Origin: Romboutsia lituseburensis | Lineage (GTDB): Bacteria; Bacillota; Clostridia; Peptostreptococcales; Peptostreptococcaceae | Direction of reading: 5' to 3' | DNA length: 64,000 nucleotides | Assembly: GCF_024723825.1 (NCBI RefSeq) | Contig: NZ_JANQBQ010000001.1 | Location: 3,038,001 to 3,102,000, forward strand | In this document: piece by piece, positions 47,125 through 55,649 of the stretch | Position numbering within the stretch: the stretch's first letter is position 1 | Layout of the letters: each line of letters opens with the position of its first letter | Program-made: the position numbers and the translations under genes | The notes under the pieces: generated by a model | Told to the model about the DNA's origin: nothing | Database searches by the model: none | Seen by the model: the letters and a program-made list of their open reading frames with translations, nothing else

Positions 47125-48693
47125 ATGAAAAAAGTATTAATTGATGGAAATAGTTTAACTATAGAAGATGTGGTTAATGTATCTAGAAATGGGCACCAAG
47201 TAGAACTAACAAAACAGGCATTAAGCAAGGTTAAGGTAGCTAGAGATTTAGTAGATAATTTAGTAGATAATGAAAAGATATCTTATGGAATAACTACAGG
47301 TTTTGGAAAATTTTCCGATATAGCAATATCAAAAGATGATGCTAAACAATTACAGAGAAATTTAATTATAAGTCATGCTTGTGGAGTAGGGGAACCATTA
47401 GATGAAGATATAGTAAGAGCAATAATGTTACTTAGAGTAAATGCTCTTTCCAAAGGACATTCAGGGATTAGAATAGAGACATTACAAACATTAGTTGAAA
47501 TGATAAATAAAGGAGTACATCCTATTATTCCAGAAAAGGGATCTCTAGGAGCATCAGGAGATTTAGCTCCACTATCACATATGGTTTTAACTATGATAGG
47601 AGAAGGAGAAGCTACTTATAATGGTGAAAGATTAAGCTCTAAAGATGCTATGCAAAGAGCTGGTATAAATGTGTTAGAATACTTATCATCAAAAGAGGGA
47701 TTAGCACTTATAAATGGAACACAAGTAATGACTGCAGTTGGTTTATTAACTGTTCATGATTCAATAAACTTATTAAAAACAGCAGATATAGCATTTGGTC
47801 TTACTATGGAAGCTTTAAATGGTATAACATGTGCTATGGATGAAAAAGTTCATAGTGTAAGACCGCATAAAGGACAGATAAATACAGCCAAAAACATATT
47901 AGATATATTAAGCGGTAGTGAAATGGTAACTAAGCAAGGGGATATGAGAGTACAAGATGCATATTCTTTAAGATGCTCTCCACAAATTCATGGAGCTAGT
48001 AAGGATGCTATAGAATATGTAAAAAATAAAATAAATATAGAAATAAATTCAGTAACAGATAATCCAATAATATTCCCAGACGTAGAGCAAGTAATATCTG
48101 GAGGTAATTTCCATGGACAACCAATGGCATTAAGTTTTGACTTTTTAGGAATTGCTTTATCAGAAATAGCAAATATATCAGAAAGAAGACTAGAAAAACT
48201 AGTTAACCCAGCATTAAGTCATGGACTACCAGCATTTCTAGTAAATAAAGGTGGATTAAACTCAGGATTTATGATAGTTCAGTATAGCGCAGCATCATTA
48301 GTATCAGAAAATAAAGTTTTAGCACATCCAGCAAGTGTAGATTCAATACCATCATCAGCAAATCAGGAAGATCATGTATCAATGGGTACGATAGCAGCAA
48401 GAAAAGCAAGAGAAATAATGGAAAATGCTCGTAAAGTTTTATCAATGGAAATTTTAGGTGCAGTACAAGCGATAGATTTAAGAGGTAAGAAAGCTTTAGG
48501 AGTAGGAACTGAAGCTGCTTATAAAGTTGTAAGAGAGCATACTCCTTTTGTTGATAAAGATAGAGTAATGTATAAAGATATAAATATATCTGAAGATATA
48601 ATAAAACAAAATTTATTAGTTAATGCAGTTGAAAAGGCTTTAGGTAGTAATTTATTGGTAGATGAAGAAGCTTTAGCTGAAAGCACAATATAA
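47125..48693 (+). CDS. hutH: Histidine ammonia-lyase
   Basis: Removes ammonia from histidine to give urocanate. The MIO-forming triad Ala143-Ser144-Gly145 sits in GSLGASGDLAPLSHM. Other family blocks are GITTGFGKFSD, QDAYSLRCSPQIHGA and QEDHVSMG. Length 522 aa is slightly above the usual 505-515. RBS AAGGGGGAT precedes ATG. First gene of a five-gene histidine degradation operon with hutU, ftcD, hutI and fchA. Confidence 0.96.
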   Translation: MKKVLIDGNSLTIEDVVNVSRNGHQVELTKQALSKVKVARDLVDNLVDNEKISYGITTGFGKFSDIAISKDDAKQLQRNLIISHACGVGEPLDEDIVRAIMLLRVNALSKGHSGIRIETLQTLVEMINKGVHPIIPEKGSLGASGDLAPLSHMVLTMIGEGEATYNGERLSSKDAMQRAGINVLEYLSSKEGLALINGTQVMTAVGLLTVHDSINLLKTADIAFGLTMEALNGITCAMDEKVHSVRPHKGQINTAKNILDILSGSEMVTKQGDMRVQDAYSLRCSPQIHGASKDAIEYVKNKINIEINSVTDNPIIFPDVEQVISGGNFHGQPMALSFDFLGIALSEIANISERRLEKLVNPALSHGLPAFLVNKGGLNSGFMIVQYSAASLVSENKVLAHPASVDSIPSSANQEDHVSMGTIAARKAREIMENARKVLSMEILGAVQAIDLRGKKALGVGTEAAYKVVREHTPFVDKDRVMYKDINISEDIIKQNLLVNAVEKALGSNLLVDEEALAESTI

Positions 48694-48717
48694 TATAGCA
48701 TAGGGGGGGAATTAGAG

Positions 48718-50757
48718 ATGGAAAAGGTACTAAATAATTTGAACAGAGAAATACAAGATGCAATGAGCATAAAAATAAATAATATTCCAAAGGAAATACC
48801 AAGCTTTATAGAAGGAATAAGAAGAGCTCCTAAAAGAGAAGCAAAATTATCTCAAAGCGATATTAAATTAGCTCTAAGAAATGCATTAAGATATATACCA
48901 GAGCAATATCATGAAGAGCTAGCACCTGAATTTTTAAATGAATTAATGACTATGGGAAGAATTTACGGATATAGATTTAGACCAGAAGGAAGTTTAAATG
49001 GTAAATCTATAGAGGAATATGAAGGTAAATGCATCGAAGGAAAAGCATTTCAAGTCATGATAGATAATAACTTAGATTTTGATATAGCATTATACCCATA
49101 TGAGTTAGTAACTTACGGAGAAACAGGGCAAGTATTTCAAAACTGGATGCAATATTTAGTAGTAAAAGAATATTTAAAAGTTTTAACTCAAGATCAAACT
49201 TTAGTATTACAATCAGGCCATCCTGTTGGAGTATTTAAATCTAAGCCAGATGCACCAAGAGTAATATTAACTAATGGTCTTATGGTAGGATTATTTGATA
49301 ATCAAGAAGAATGGAAAAGAGCAGCTGCAATAGGGGTTTCTAATTATGGTCAAATGACAGCTGGAGGATGGATGTATATTGGTCCTCAAGGAATTGTTCA
49401 TGGAACATATTCAACACTTTTAAATGCAGGAAGGTTAATGCTTGGAATAGACCAACATTCAGATTTAGCAGGTAAGTTATTTGTAACTTCGGGCTTAGGA
49501 GGAATGAGTGGAGCACAAGGAAAGGCAGTTGAAATAGCTGGTGGAGTAGGTATAATTGCTGAAGTTGATTATTCTAGAATAGAAACTAGATTTACTCAAG
49601 GATGGGTTAGTAAAGTTGCAAAAACTTGCAAAGAGGCATTTGAAATAGCTAAAGAAAATATGGAAAATAAAAAAGCATGTGCAATTGCTTATCATGGTAA
49701 CATAGTAGATTTATTAGAATATGCAGTTAAAAATAACATACATATAGATCTACTTTCAGACCAAACATCTTGCCATGCAGTATATGATGGTGGATATTGC
49801 CCACAAGGTGTAACTTTTGAAGAAAGAACAAGATTACTAGCTGAGGATAAAGATGAATTTGTAAAACTAGTAGACAAAACTCTTATAAAACACTTTGACT
49901 TAATCAAAGAATTACATGATAAAGGTGTGTATTTCTTTGATTACGGAAATAGTTTTATGAAAGCTGTATATGATGCAGGTTGCATGGAAATATCAAAAAA
50001 TAAAGTTGATGAAAAAGATGGATTTATATTCCCATCATATGTTGAAGATATTTTAGGACCTCAATTATTTGACTATGGATATGGACCGTTTAGATGGGTT
50101 TGTTTATCAGGCAAAGAAGAGGATTTAGAAAAAACAGATAAAGCAGCAATGGATATTATAGATCCTAATAGAAGATATCAAGATAGAGATAACTGGGCTT
50201 GGATAAGAGATGCTAAGAAAAATGCACTAGTAGTGGGAACTCAAGCTAGAATACTTTATCAAGATGCTATGGGAAGAACTAATATAGCTCTTAAATTTAA
50301 TGAGATGGTAAGAAAAGGTGAAATAGGACCAGTAATGTTAGGAAGAGATCATCATGATGTATCAGGAACTGACTCTCCTTTTAGAGAAACGTCTAATATA
50401 AAAGATGGAAGTAATATAATGGCAGATATGGCTACACACTGTTTTGCAGGAAACTGTGCAAGAGGAATGAGCTTAGTTGCACTTCATAATGGTGGAGGTG
50501 TAGGTATAGGTAAATCTATAAATGGTGGATTTGGTATGGTTCTTGATGGGTCTCAAAGAGTAGATGATATACTAAGAACATCTATGCCTTGGGATGTTAT
50601 GAGTGGCGTTGCTAGACGTGCATGGGCTAGAAATGAAAACTCTATAACTACTGTTATAGAATATAACAAAATGTGTGAAGGAAAAGATCATATAACTCTT
50701 CCATATATAGTAAATGATGATTTAATAAATGAAGTAATAGAAAACAATATGATATAA
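48718..50757 (+). CDS. hutU: Urocanate hydratase, long form (679 aa)
   Basis: Adds water to urocanate to give imidazolonepropionate, using tightly bound NAD. The NAD-binding VTSGLGGMSGAQGKA and LLSDQTSCHAVYDGGYCPQG (in part), and HDVSGTDSPFRET are characteristic. At 679 aa it is much longer than the about 555-aa enzyme of Bacillus and matches the length of the animal-type form, with extra N-terminal and C-terminal parts. RBS TAGGGGGGGAAT precedes ATG. The gene is 24 bases after hutH. Confidence 0.95.
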   Translation: MEKVLNNLNREIQDAMSIKINNIPKEIPSFIEGIRRAPKREAKLSQSDIKLALRNALRYIPEQYHEELAPEFLNELMTMGRIYGYRFRPEGSLNGKSIEEYEGKCIEGKAFQVMIDNNLDFDIALYPYELVTYGETGQVFQNWMQYLVVKEYLKVLTQDQTLVLQSGHPVGVFKSKPDAPRVILTNGLMVGLFDNQEEWKRAAAIGVSNYGQMTAGGWMYIGPQGIVHGTYSTLLNAGRLMLGIDQHSDLAGKLFVTSGLGGMSGAQGKAVEIAGGVGIIAEVDYSRIETRFTQGWVSKVAKTCKEAFEIAKENMENKKACAIAYHGNIVDLLEYAVKNNIHIDLLSDQTSCHAVYDGGYCPQGVTFEERTRLLAEDKDEFVKLVDKTLIKHFDLIKELHDKGVYFFDYGNSFMKAVYDAGCMEISKNKVDEKDGFIFPSYVEDILGPQLFDYGYGPFRWVCLSGKEEDLEKTDKAAMDIIDPNRRYQDRDNWAWIRDAKKNALVVGTQARILYQDAMGRTNIALKFNEMVRKGEIGPVMLGRDHHDVSGTDSPFRETSNIKDGSNIMADMATHCFAGNCARGMSLVALHNGGGVGIGKSINGGFGMVLDGSQRVDDILRTSMPWDVMSGVARRAWARNENSITTVIEYNKMCEGKDHITLPYIVNDDLINEVIENNMI

Positions 50758-50766
50758 AGTAGACAT

Positions 50767-50801
50767 ATTAGGTTGAATTAAAAAAATAATTCAACCTAAT
50801 A
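50767..50801 (+). repeat. Inverted repeat between hutU and ftcD
   Basis: ATTAGGTTGAATTA and TAATTCAACCTAAT are exact complements around a short A-rich loop, starting 9 bases after the hutU stop. No T-tract follows, so it is more likely an mRNA stability or partial termination hairpin than a full terminator. Confidence 0.7.
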
Positions 50802-50887
50802 ATAAAATATTAAAAGCTTATAAAGTTTTATTAAACTTTTATTTATAAAATTTTAACAACTAATAGTATTTGATAGGGGGGCTAAAT

Positions 50888-51781
50888 ATGGCAATAGTAC
50901 AATGTGTACCTAATTTTAGTGAAGGTAGAGATTTAGAAAAGGTAGAGAAAATAGTAAGTCCTTTAAGAGGTAAAGAAGGTGTAAAATTATTAAATTATGA
51001 ACCAGATCCAAATTATAATAGACTAGTAGTAACAGTAATAGGAGAACCTGAAAAAGTTAAAAATGCAGTATTAGAAGCTATAGGAGTAGCTATGGATGTT
51101 ATAGACATGAATGTCCATGAAGGACAACACTCTAGATTTGGAGCTACGGATGTATGCCCATTTATTCCTATAAAGGGAATGACAATGGATGATGCTGTAC
51201 AAATAGCAAAAGAATTAGGACAAGAAGTATCTAAAAAGTATAATATACCAGTATTTTTATATGAAAAAGCAGCGAGTAAACCAGAAAGAGAAAATCTAGC
51301 AACAGTTAGAAAAGGTGAATATGAAGGACTTGATAAAAAGTTTGAAGATCCAAATTGGGCACCTGATTTTGGAGAAGCTAAGAAACATCCAACTGCTGGT
51401 GCTATAGCGATAGGGGCAAGAAGGCCTTTAATAGCATACAATATAAATTTAGATACACAAGATATAAATATAGCTAGCAATATAGCAAAGACTATAAGAC
51501 ACTCAAGTGGAGGATATAGATTTATAAAAGCTGGTCCTGTTGAAATTCCAGAAAGAAAAATAACTCAAGTTACTATGAACTTAACAGACTACACAAAAAC
51601 AAGTATGTATAGAGCTTTTGAAGCTGTTAAGATGGAAGCTAGAAGATATGGAGTAAATGTTACAGGTAGTGAAGTAGTAGGACTTTGCCCAATGGAAGCT
51701 CTAATAGATGTAGCATCTTATTATTTAGGTCTAGAAAACTTTGATTTAGGAAAAGTTTTAGAGACTAGTTTAATGGAGTAA
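50888..51781 (+). CDS. ftcD: Glutamate formimidoyltransferase
   Basis: Moves the formimino group from formiminoglutamate to tetrahydrofolate, releasing glutamate. MAIVQCVPNFSEGRD, NVHEGQHSRFGATDVCPF and RRPLIAYNINL (each in part) identify the family. ATG 50888 is chosen over 50870 because ATAGGGGGGC lies 7 bases before it; this gives 297 aa, matching the transferase domain only. The cyclodeaminase partner is encoded separately as the last gene of the operon. Confidence 0.95.
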   Translation: MAIVQCVPNFSEGRDLEKVEKIVSPLRGKEGVKLLNYEPDPNYNRLVVTVIGEPEKVKNAVLEAIGVAMDVIDMNVHEGQHSRFGATDVCPFIPIKGMTMDDAVQIAKELGQEVSKKYNIPVFLYEKAASKPERENLATVRKGEYEGLDKKFEDPNWAPDFGEAKKHPTAGAIAIGARRPLIAYNINLDTQDINIASNIAKTIRHSSGGYRFIKAGPVEIPERKITQVTMNLTDYTKTSMYRAFEAVKMEARRYGVNVTGSEVVGLCPMEALIDVASYYLGLENFDLGKVLETSLME

Positions 51782-51785
51782 AATT

Positions 51786-53057
51786 ATGAGAGTAGATCTA
51801 ATTATAAAAAATATAGGGAAATTAGTTACATGTAAAGATTTAGGCAGACCTAAAGTTGGAAAAGAAATGAACGAACTTGAAATAGTTGAAAATGCATATA
51901 TAGCTATAAGAGATGGAAAAGTAATTGAGATAGGGTTAGAGGATAGTTATAAATCAATAGCAAATAATTATACAAAAATAGAAGATGCAAAGGGTCTTTT
52001 AGTTACACCAGGACTTATCGATTCACATACTCACTTAGTGCATGGTGGATCTAGAGAAAATGAATTCTCTAAAAAATTAGCTGGCGTTCCTTATATAGAA
52101 ATCCTTAATGAAGGAGGAGGAATACTAAGCACTGTAAATGCAACTAAAAATGCTACAGAACAACAGCTTTATGACAAAGCAAAAAAAAGTTTGGATAGAA
52201 TGCTAGAGTTAGGTGTAACAACAGCTGAGTCAAAAAGTGGATATGGACTAGAATTAGAAACAGAGTTAAAACAACTTAAAGTATCTAATAAGCTAGGTAA
52301 AGAGCACCCTATTGATTTAGTACATACTTTTCTAGGTGCTCATGCAGTACCTGTAGAATATAAAACTAATCATAAGCCATTTATAGATGAAGTTGTAAAT
52401 AAAATGATGCCTAAAGTTAAAGAACTAGGTTTAGCTGAATTTTGTGATGTATTCTGTGAAGAAGGTGTATTTACAATAGACGAAACTGAGTATATACTTT
52501 CAAAAGCAAAAGAAATAGGTTATAAATTAAAAATACATGCAGATGAAATAGTATCTTTAGGGGGAGCTGAATTAGCAGCTAAATTACAATGCACATCAGC
52601 GGATCATTTAATGGCAGCAAGTGAAGATGGGCTAAAAATGATGGCAAAAAATAATGTTATAGCAAATATACTTCCAGGTACATCTTTCAATTTAAATAAA
52701 GCATATGCAAATGCAAGAAAGATGATAGATTTAAATGTTGGTGTTTCATTGTCTAGTGATTACAACCCAGGAAGCTGTCCTAGTGAAAACCTACAATTTG
52801 TAATGCAATTAGGTTGCTTAGGATTAAAAATGACTCCATATGAAGTTTTAAATGCGGTTACAATTAATGCAGCCTACTGTATAGATAGACAAAATGAAGT
52901 AGGATCAATTGAAGTTGGTAAAAAAGCTGATTTTGTAGTATTTGACGCTCCTAATGTAGAATACTTAATGTATCATTTTGGAATAAACCATGTTAATCAA
53001 GTTTATAAAAATGGAATGTTAGTCGTGGATAATAAACATATTACTTATAATAATTAA
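51786..53057 (+). CDS. hutI: Imidazolonepropionase
   Basis: Opens the imidazolone ring to give formiminoglutamate. An amidohydrolase fold with metal ligands IDSHTHLVHGG, ESKSGYGLE, LGAHAVP, IHADE and SSDYNPGSCPSENLQFVMQ (in part), and the closing VGKKADFVVFD. Length 423 aa is usual. The ATG is 4 bases after ftcD; the end of ftcD supplies the RBS region (TTAATGGAG). Confidence 0.96.
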   Translation: MRVDLIIKNIGKLVTCKDLGRPKVGKEMNELEIVENAYIAIRDGKVIEIGLEDSYKSIANNYTKIEDAKGLLVTPGLIDSHTHLVHGGSRENEFSKKLAGVPYIEILNEGGGILSTVNATKNATEQQLYDKAKKSLDRMLELGVTTAESKSGYGLELETELKQLKVSNKLGKEHPIDLVHTFLGAHAVPVEYKTNHKPFIDEVVNKMMPKVKELGLAEFCDVFCEEGVFTIDETEYILSKAKEIGYKLKIHADEIVSLGGAELAAKLQCTSADHLMAASEDGLKMMAKNNVIANILPGTSFNLNKAYANARKMIDLNVGVSLSSDYNPGSCPSENLQFVMQLGCLGLKMTPYEVLNAVTINAAYCIDRQNEVGSIEVGKKADFVVFDAPNVEYLMYHFGINHVNQVYKNGMLVVDNKHITYNN

Positions 53058-53078
53058 AAATTTAAAGGGGGATATGAT

Positions 53079-53723
53079 ATGAAGTTGGTTGATATGAGTA
53101 TAATTGAATTTTCTGATGAAGTAGATTCTAATTCACCTGCTCCAGGAGGTGGATCAGTTGCAGCTCTTGCTAGTAACATAGGCGTAGGATTAGCGAGGAT
53201 GATGGCACACTTAAGTTTTGGAAAGAAAAAATATGAAGGGTTAGATGAATCTACAAGACAAGAGTTTGTAAATAGATTTAATAAATTAGCAGATATAAGA
53301 CAAGAGTTAGTTGTATTAATAGATAAAGATACAGAATCTTTTAACGAAGTTATGAAAGCTATGAAAATGCCTAAAGAAACTGAAGCAGAAAAGAAAGCTA
53401 GAAAAAATGCTATTCAAGATGCTACATTATTTTCGATTGATGTTCCATTTAAAACAGCTAAATTATCTCTTAAAGCACTAGAATTATTAGACTTTGTGGT
53501 TGATAATGGAAATCAAAATGCAATAACAGATATTGGAGTAGGTACTTTAATGTTATATACAGGATTAGAGGGAGCCATACTAAATGTAAAAGTTAATTTA
53601 ATGGGCATTGAAAATAAAGAAATACATGATAGTTACAGTGAAAGTTGTAAGGAAATTTTAAATAAAGCAAAACGAATAAAAGACAAGATAATAGATGAAG
53701 TACATGCTAAATTAGAAGTCTAA
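53079..53723 (+). CDS. fchA: Formiminotetrahydrofolate cyclodeaminase (FchA family)
   Basis: Converts 5-formimino-THF to methenyl-THF plus ammonia, completing the THF-dependent histidine route. The N-terminal NSPAPGGGSVAALASNIG (SPAPGGGS signature), and the helical body of 214 aa fit the cyclodeaminase/cyclohydrolase family. RBS AAAGGGGGAT. As the fifth gene in the operon it supplies the domain that is fused to ftcD in animals. Methenyl-THF cyclohydrolase is the alternative name for the same family. Confidence 0.93.
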   Translation: MKLVDMSIIEFSDEVDSNSPAPGGGSVAALASNIGVGLARMMAHLSFGKKKYEGLDESTRQEFVNRFNKLADIRQELVVLIDKDTESFNEVMKAMKMPKETEAEKKARKNAIQDATLFSIDVPFKTAKLSLKALELLDFVVDNGNQNAITDIGVGTLMLYTGLEGAILNVKVNLMGIENKEIHDSYSESCKEILNKAKRIKDKIIDEVHAKLEV

Positions 53724-53731
53724 AATATGTA

Positions 53732-53773
53732 AATGCCTTAAAGTAATAGAAGCTACTTTAAGGCATTTTTTAT
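53732..53773. terminator. Bidirectional terminator after the hut operon
   Basis: AATGCCTTAAAGTA pairs with TACTTTAAGGCATT around ATAGAAGC, with T-runs on both sides. It serves the convergent hypothetical gene as well. Confidence 0.92.
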
Positions 53774-53810
53774 TATAAAATAAATTGAGATATCTTACGT
53801 AATAAAAAAA

Positions 53811-54266
53811 TTATTTATCAGAACCTCTTTTTACTTTTTTAACAACTTTTTTTACTTTTTTGCTACTATGTGGAGAGTCTTGGTGAGCTTCAGGTGAGTA
53901 ATTATTATTTTTACCATGTGAAGATTTTTTAGTAGCTTTGTCTTGTTGATTTGTATCCTTTGAAGGCTTATGTGAAGATTTTTTTTGTTTAGATTTTTTA
54001 TTATCTATTTTGTTTTGAACTTCTGCCTCAGAGATTTTGTTCATTATAACATCTAGTTTTTTTCTTTGATCATCATCTAAAAATGCCTTGAATTTAGACA
54101 CAACTTCTTCTCTGCCCTTTAAGTTTTGGCCTATTTTTACCAACTCATCCATAAGTTCATTTTCAGATTTTCCTTTATAGCTATTAGCTATATTTTCTAT
54201 TTTATCTTTATCTATATTTTTCTCCTTTGCCATTTTCTCTAAAGCATCAGTGTTTAGTTTTTTCAT
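53811..54266 (-). CDS. Hypothetical protein with lysine/serine-rich C-terminal tail (151 aa)
   Basis: No family recognised. The first 90 residues are predicted helical and charged (IENIANSYKGKSENELMDEL, in part). The last 60 are low-complexity and basic, with repeats of KKSSHK and SSKKVKKVVKKVKRG. RBS AAAGGGGCAT precedes ATG. Its place between fchA and the acidic 277-aa gene, near cdeC, resembles the genes between ccpA and cdeC in C. difficile as I recall them. The basic tail could bind nucleic acid or acidic spore proteins (inference). Confidence 0.75.
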   Translation of the reverse strand: MKKLNTDALEKMAKEKNIDKDKIENIANSYKGKSENELMDELVKIGQNLKGREEVVSKFKAFLDDDQRKKLDVIMNKISEAEVQNKIDNKKSKQKKSSHKPSKDTNQQDKATKKSSHGKNNNYSPEAHQDSPHSSKKVKKVVKKVKRGSDK

Positions 54267-54411
54267 AAAAATGCCCCTTTCTATAATATATATTGAACTT
54301 ACCTCATATTATTTATATATAGGAATAATCTATAAATTGTGAAAGATATTTATTGATAAAAAATAAATTTTCTTATAGATAATGTATATGCAAAGTGTAT
54401 AAAAAAAAGTA

Positions 54412-54439
54412 ACATTAATAGCAAATAAAACATACTTTA
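54412..54439 (+). promoter_or_regulatory. Sigma-K-like promoter of the acidic-tail gene
   Basis: ACA (54412) is followed after 16-17 bases by CATACTTTA (54431-54439), an exact CATANNNTA match, 38 bases before the TTG start. Confidence 0.55.
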
Positions 54440-54476
54440 TATATGAGGGAGAGTATATTTTAAGGGGTGACGAAAA

Positions 54477-55310
54477 TTGAATAATATACTATTAATACTT
54501 GGAATGATAGCATTAAGTAACGGAAATATATCATTGGCAGATTTACCGTTATTTGATAATAAAAATAAATCAAAAGCAAAGAAAGTCTCACCAAAACCAA
54601 AGCGAAATTTACAACAGAAAAAAACAAAACCTAAAATTGAAAGTAGTGAAAAATCTAACGTTAACAGAAAAGTAAAAAAGAAAAGGGAGACTACTAAAAG
54701 AAGTGATAATATGTTTGGATTTAATATGAATGACATAAATAAAGGCATGAAACTGATGGAATTAAGTGATGAAGATCTAGAACGTGGAATGGAAATTATA
54801 ACAAGAACTAAAAAATATATGTCAAGAGATGAAAAAAAAATTTTAGTAAAGGTAGAAAGTTTATTAGATTTAGTTAGAGGCATTAAGAAGCTTAGTAGTA
54901 TAGAAAATGTGGAGGAAGAGGAAACAAACTTTTTTAGAAGTATGGAAGAAGAAGATAAAAAAAATATGATGATAAAAGAAATCATAGAAGTATTTCCAGA
55001 AAAGAGAAAAGAATCAATTGAAAAGGCAATTGATATGAAAAAGAAAATAGATTTATTTGCAGAATTATTTTTACCTGATGATTTTGGAGAAGGTGGATTT
55101 AGTATAAGTTCGTTAGCTAATATTAATAACTTAGGAAGTATGAATAATTTAAAATTATTAGGAAGTTTATTAAGAACCGAAGATGATAATGAAGATGATG
55201 AATACGAATATGAAGAGTATGAAGAAGATGATGATTTTGAAGATTTTGAGGATAAATATGAATACGAAGATGATGAAAATATAGACTACATAGAAAAACC
55301 TAAGGATTAA
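54477..55310 (+). CDS. Hypothetical protein with basic N-terminal and acidic C-terminal regions (277 aa)
   Basis: The start is TTG, set by AAGGGGTGA 6 bases upstream. A short hydrophobic beginning (ILLILGMIALSNG) is followed by a lysine-rich stretch (about 32-70). A helical middle (KGMKLMELSDEDLERGMEII, in part) and a strongly acidic end with Asp/Glu/Tyr repeats (EDDEYEYEEYEEDDDFEDF) complete it. No family recognised. A sigma-K-like promoter suggests expression in the mother cell late in sporulation (inference). A partner for the basic-tailed neighbour at 53811 is possible. Confidence 0.78.
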   Translation: MNNILLILGMIALSNGNISLADLPLFDNKNKSKAKKVSPKPKRNLQQKKTKPKIESSEKSNVNRKVKKKRETTKRSDNMFGFNMNDINKGMKLMELSDEDLERGMEIITRTKKYMSRDEKKILVKVESLLDLVRGIKKLSSIENVEEEETNFFRSMEEEDKKNMMIKEIIEVFPEKRKESIEKAIDMKKKIDLFAELFLPDDFGEGGFSISSLANINNLGSMNNLKLLGSLLRTEDDNEDDEYEYEEYEEDDDFEDFEDKYEYEDDENIDYIEKPKD

Positions 55311-55356
55311 TGTTGAAAAAAGTCATAAAATTATAGTAATTAGTATATAAAACCAC

Positions 55357-55385
55357 TTTAAAAATACTTGAATTTGTTATATAAT
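55357..55385 (+). promoter_or_regulatory. Promoter of the 6S-like RNA
   Basis: TATAAT at 55380-55385 with TTTAAA 17 bases upstream (55357-55362). Predicted transcription start near 55393, at the first bases of the RNA helix. Confidence 0.6.
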
Positions 55386-55392
55386 AAAAATA

Positions 55393-55580
55393 TGAAATCC
55401 TGAAACATACGACACGGCTTATTTAAATTCAACCGACAAATGTTGTTCGGGAGACTGAGTCTAATAGCAGATAACATGCCTGTATATTCTTATAGGAAGT
55501 TAAAAGTTATTAGCAGGTCACCCACCTGGGAGTATCTCGGGTCTGAATTTATTGAGCCACCGGTGTTTCGGGATTTTCTT
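55393..55580 (+). ncRNA. ssrS: Probable 6S RNA
   Basis: A gene-free stretch of about 185 nt folds into one long rod, as 6S RNA does. The ends ATCCTGAAACA (55397) and TGTTTCGGGAT (55564) pair. GGCTTATTTAAATTCA pairs with TGAATTTATTGAGCC further in, then CCGA with TCGG. The inner part holds bulges with the 6S-like ACCCACCTGGGAG segment. It is preceded by a good promoter and followed by a T-rich tract and a terminator. 6S RNA binds the housekeeping RNA polymerase. Identification rests on length, rod shape and context; a covariance-model search would settle it. Confidence 0.68.
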
Positions 55581-55591
55581 TTAAAAAAATT

Positions 55592-55620
55592 AGTGTTGCT
55601 ACTTTAGCAACACTTTTTTA
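55592..55620. terminator. Terminator after the 6S-like RNA, before the convergent gene
   Basis: AGTGTTGCT pairs with AGCAACACT around ACTTT, followed by TTTTTTA on the plus strand and preceded by an A-run, so it can serve both directions. Confidence 0.9.
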
Positions 55621-55649
55621 TTTTATAATATTTGAAATTTTAATTTAAT

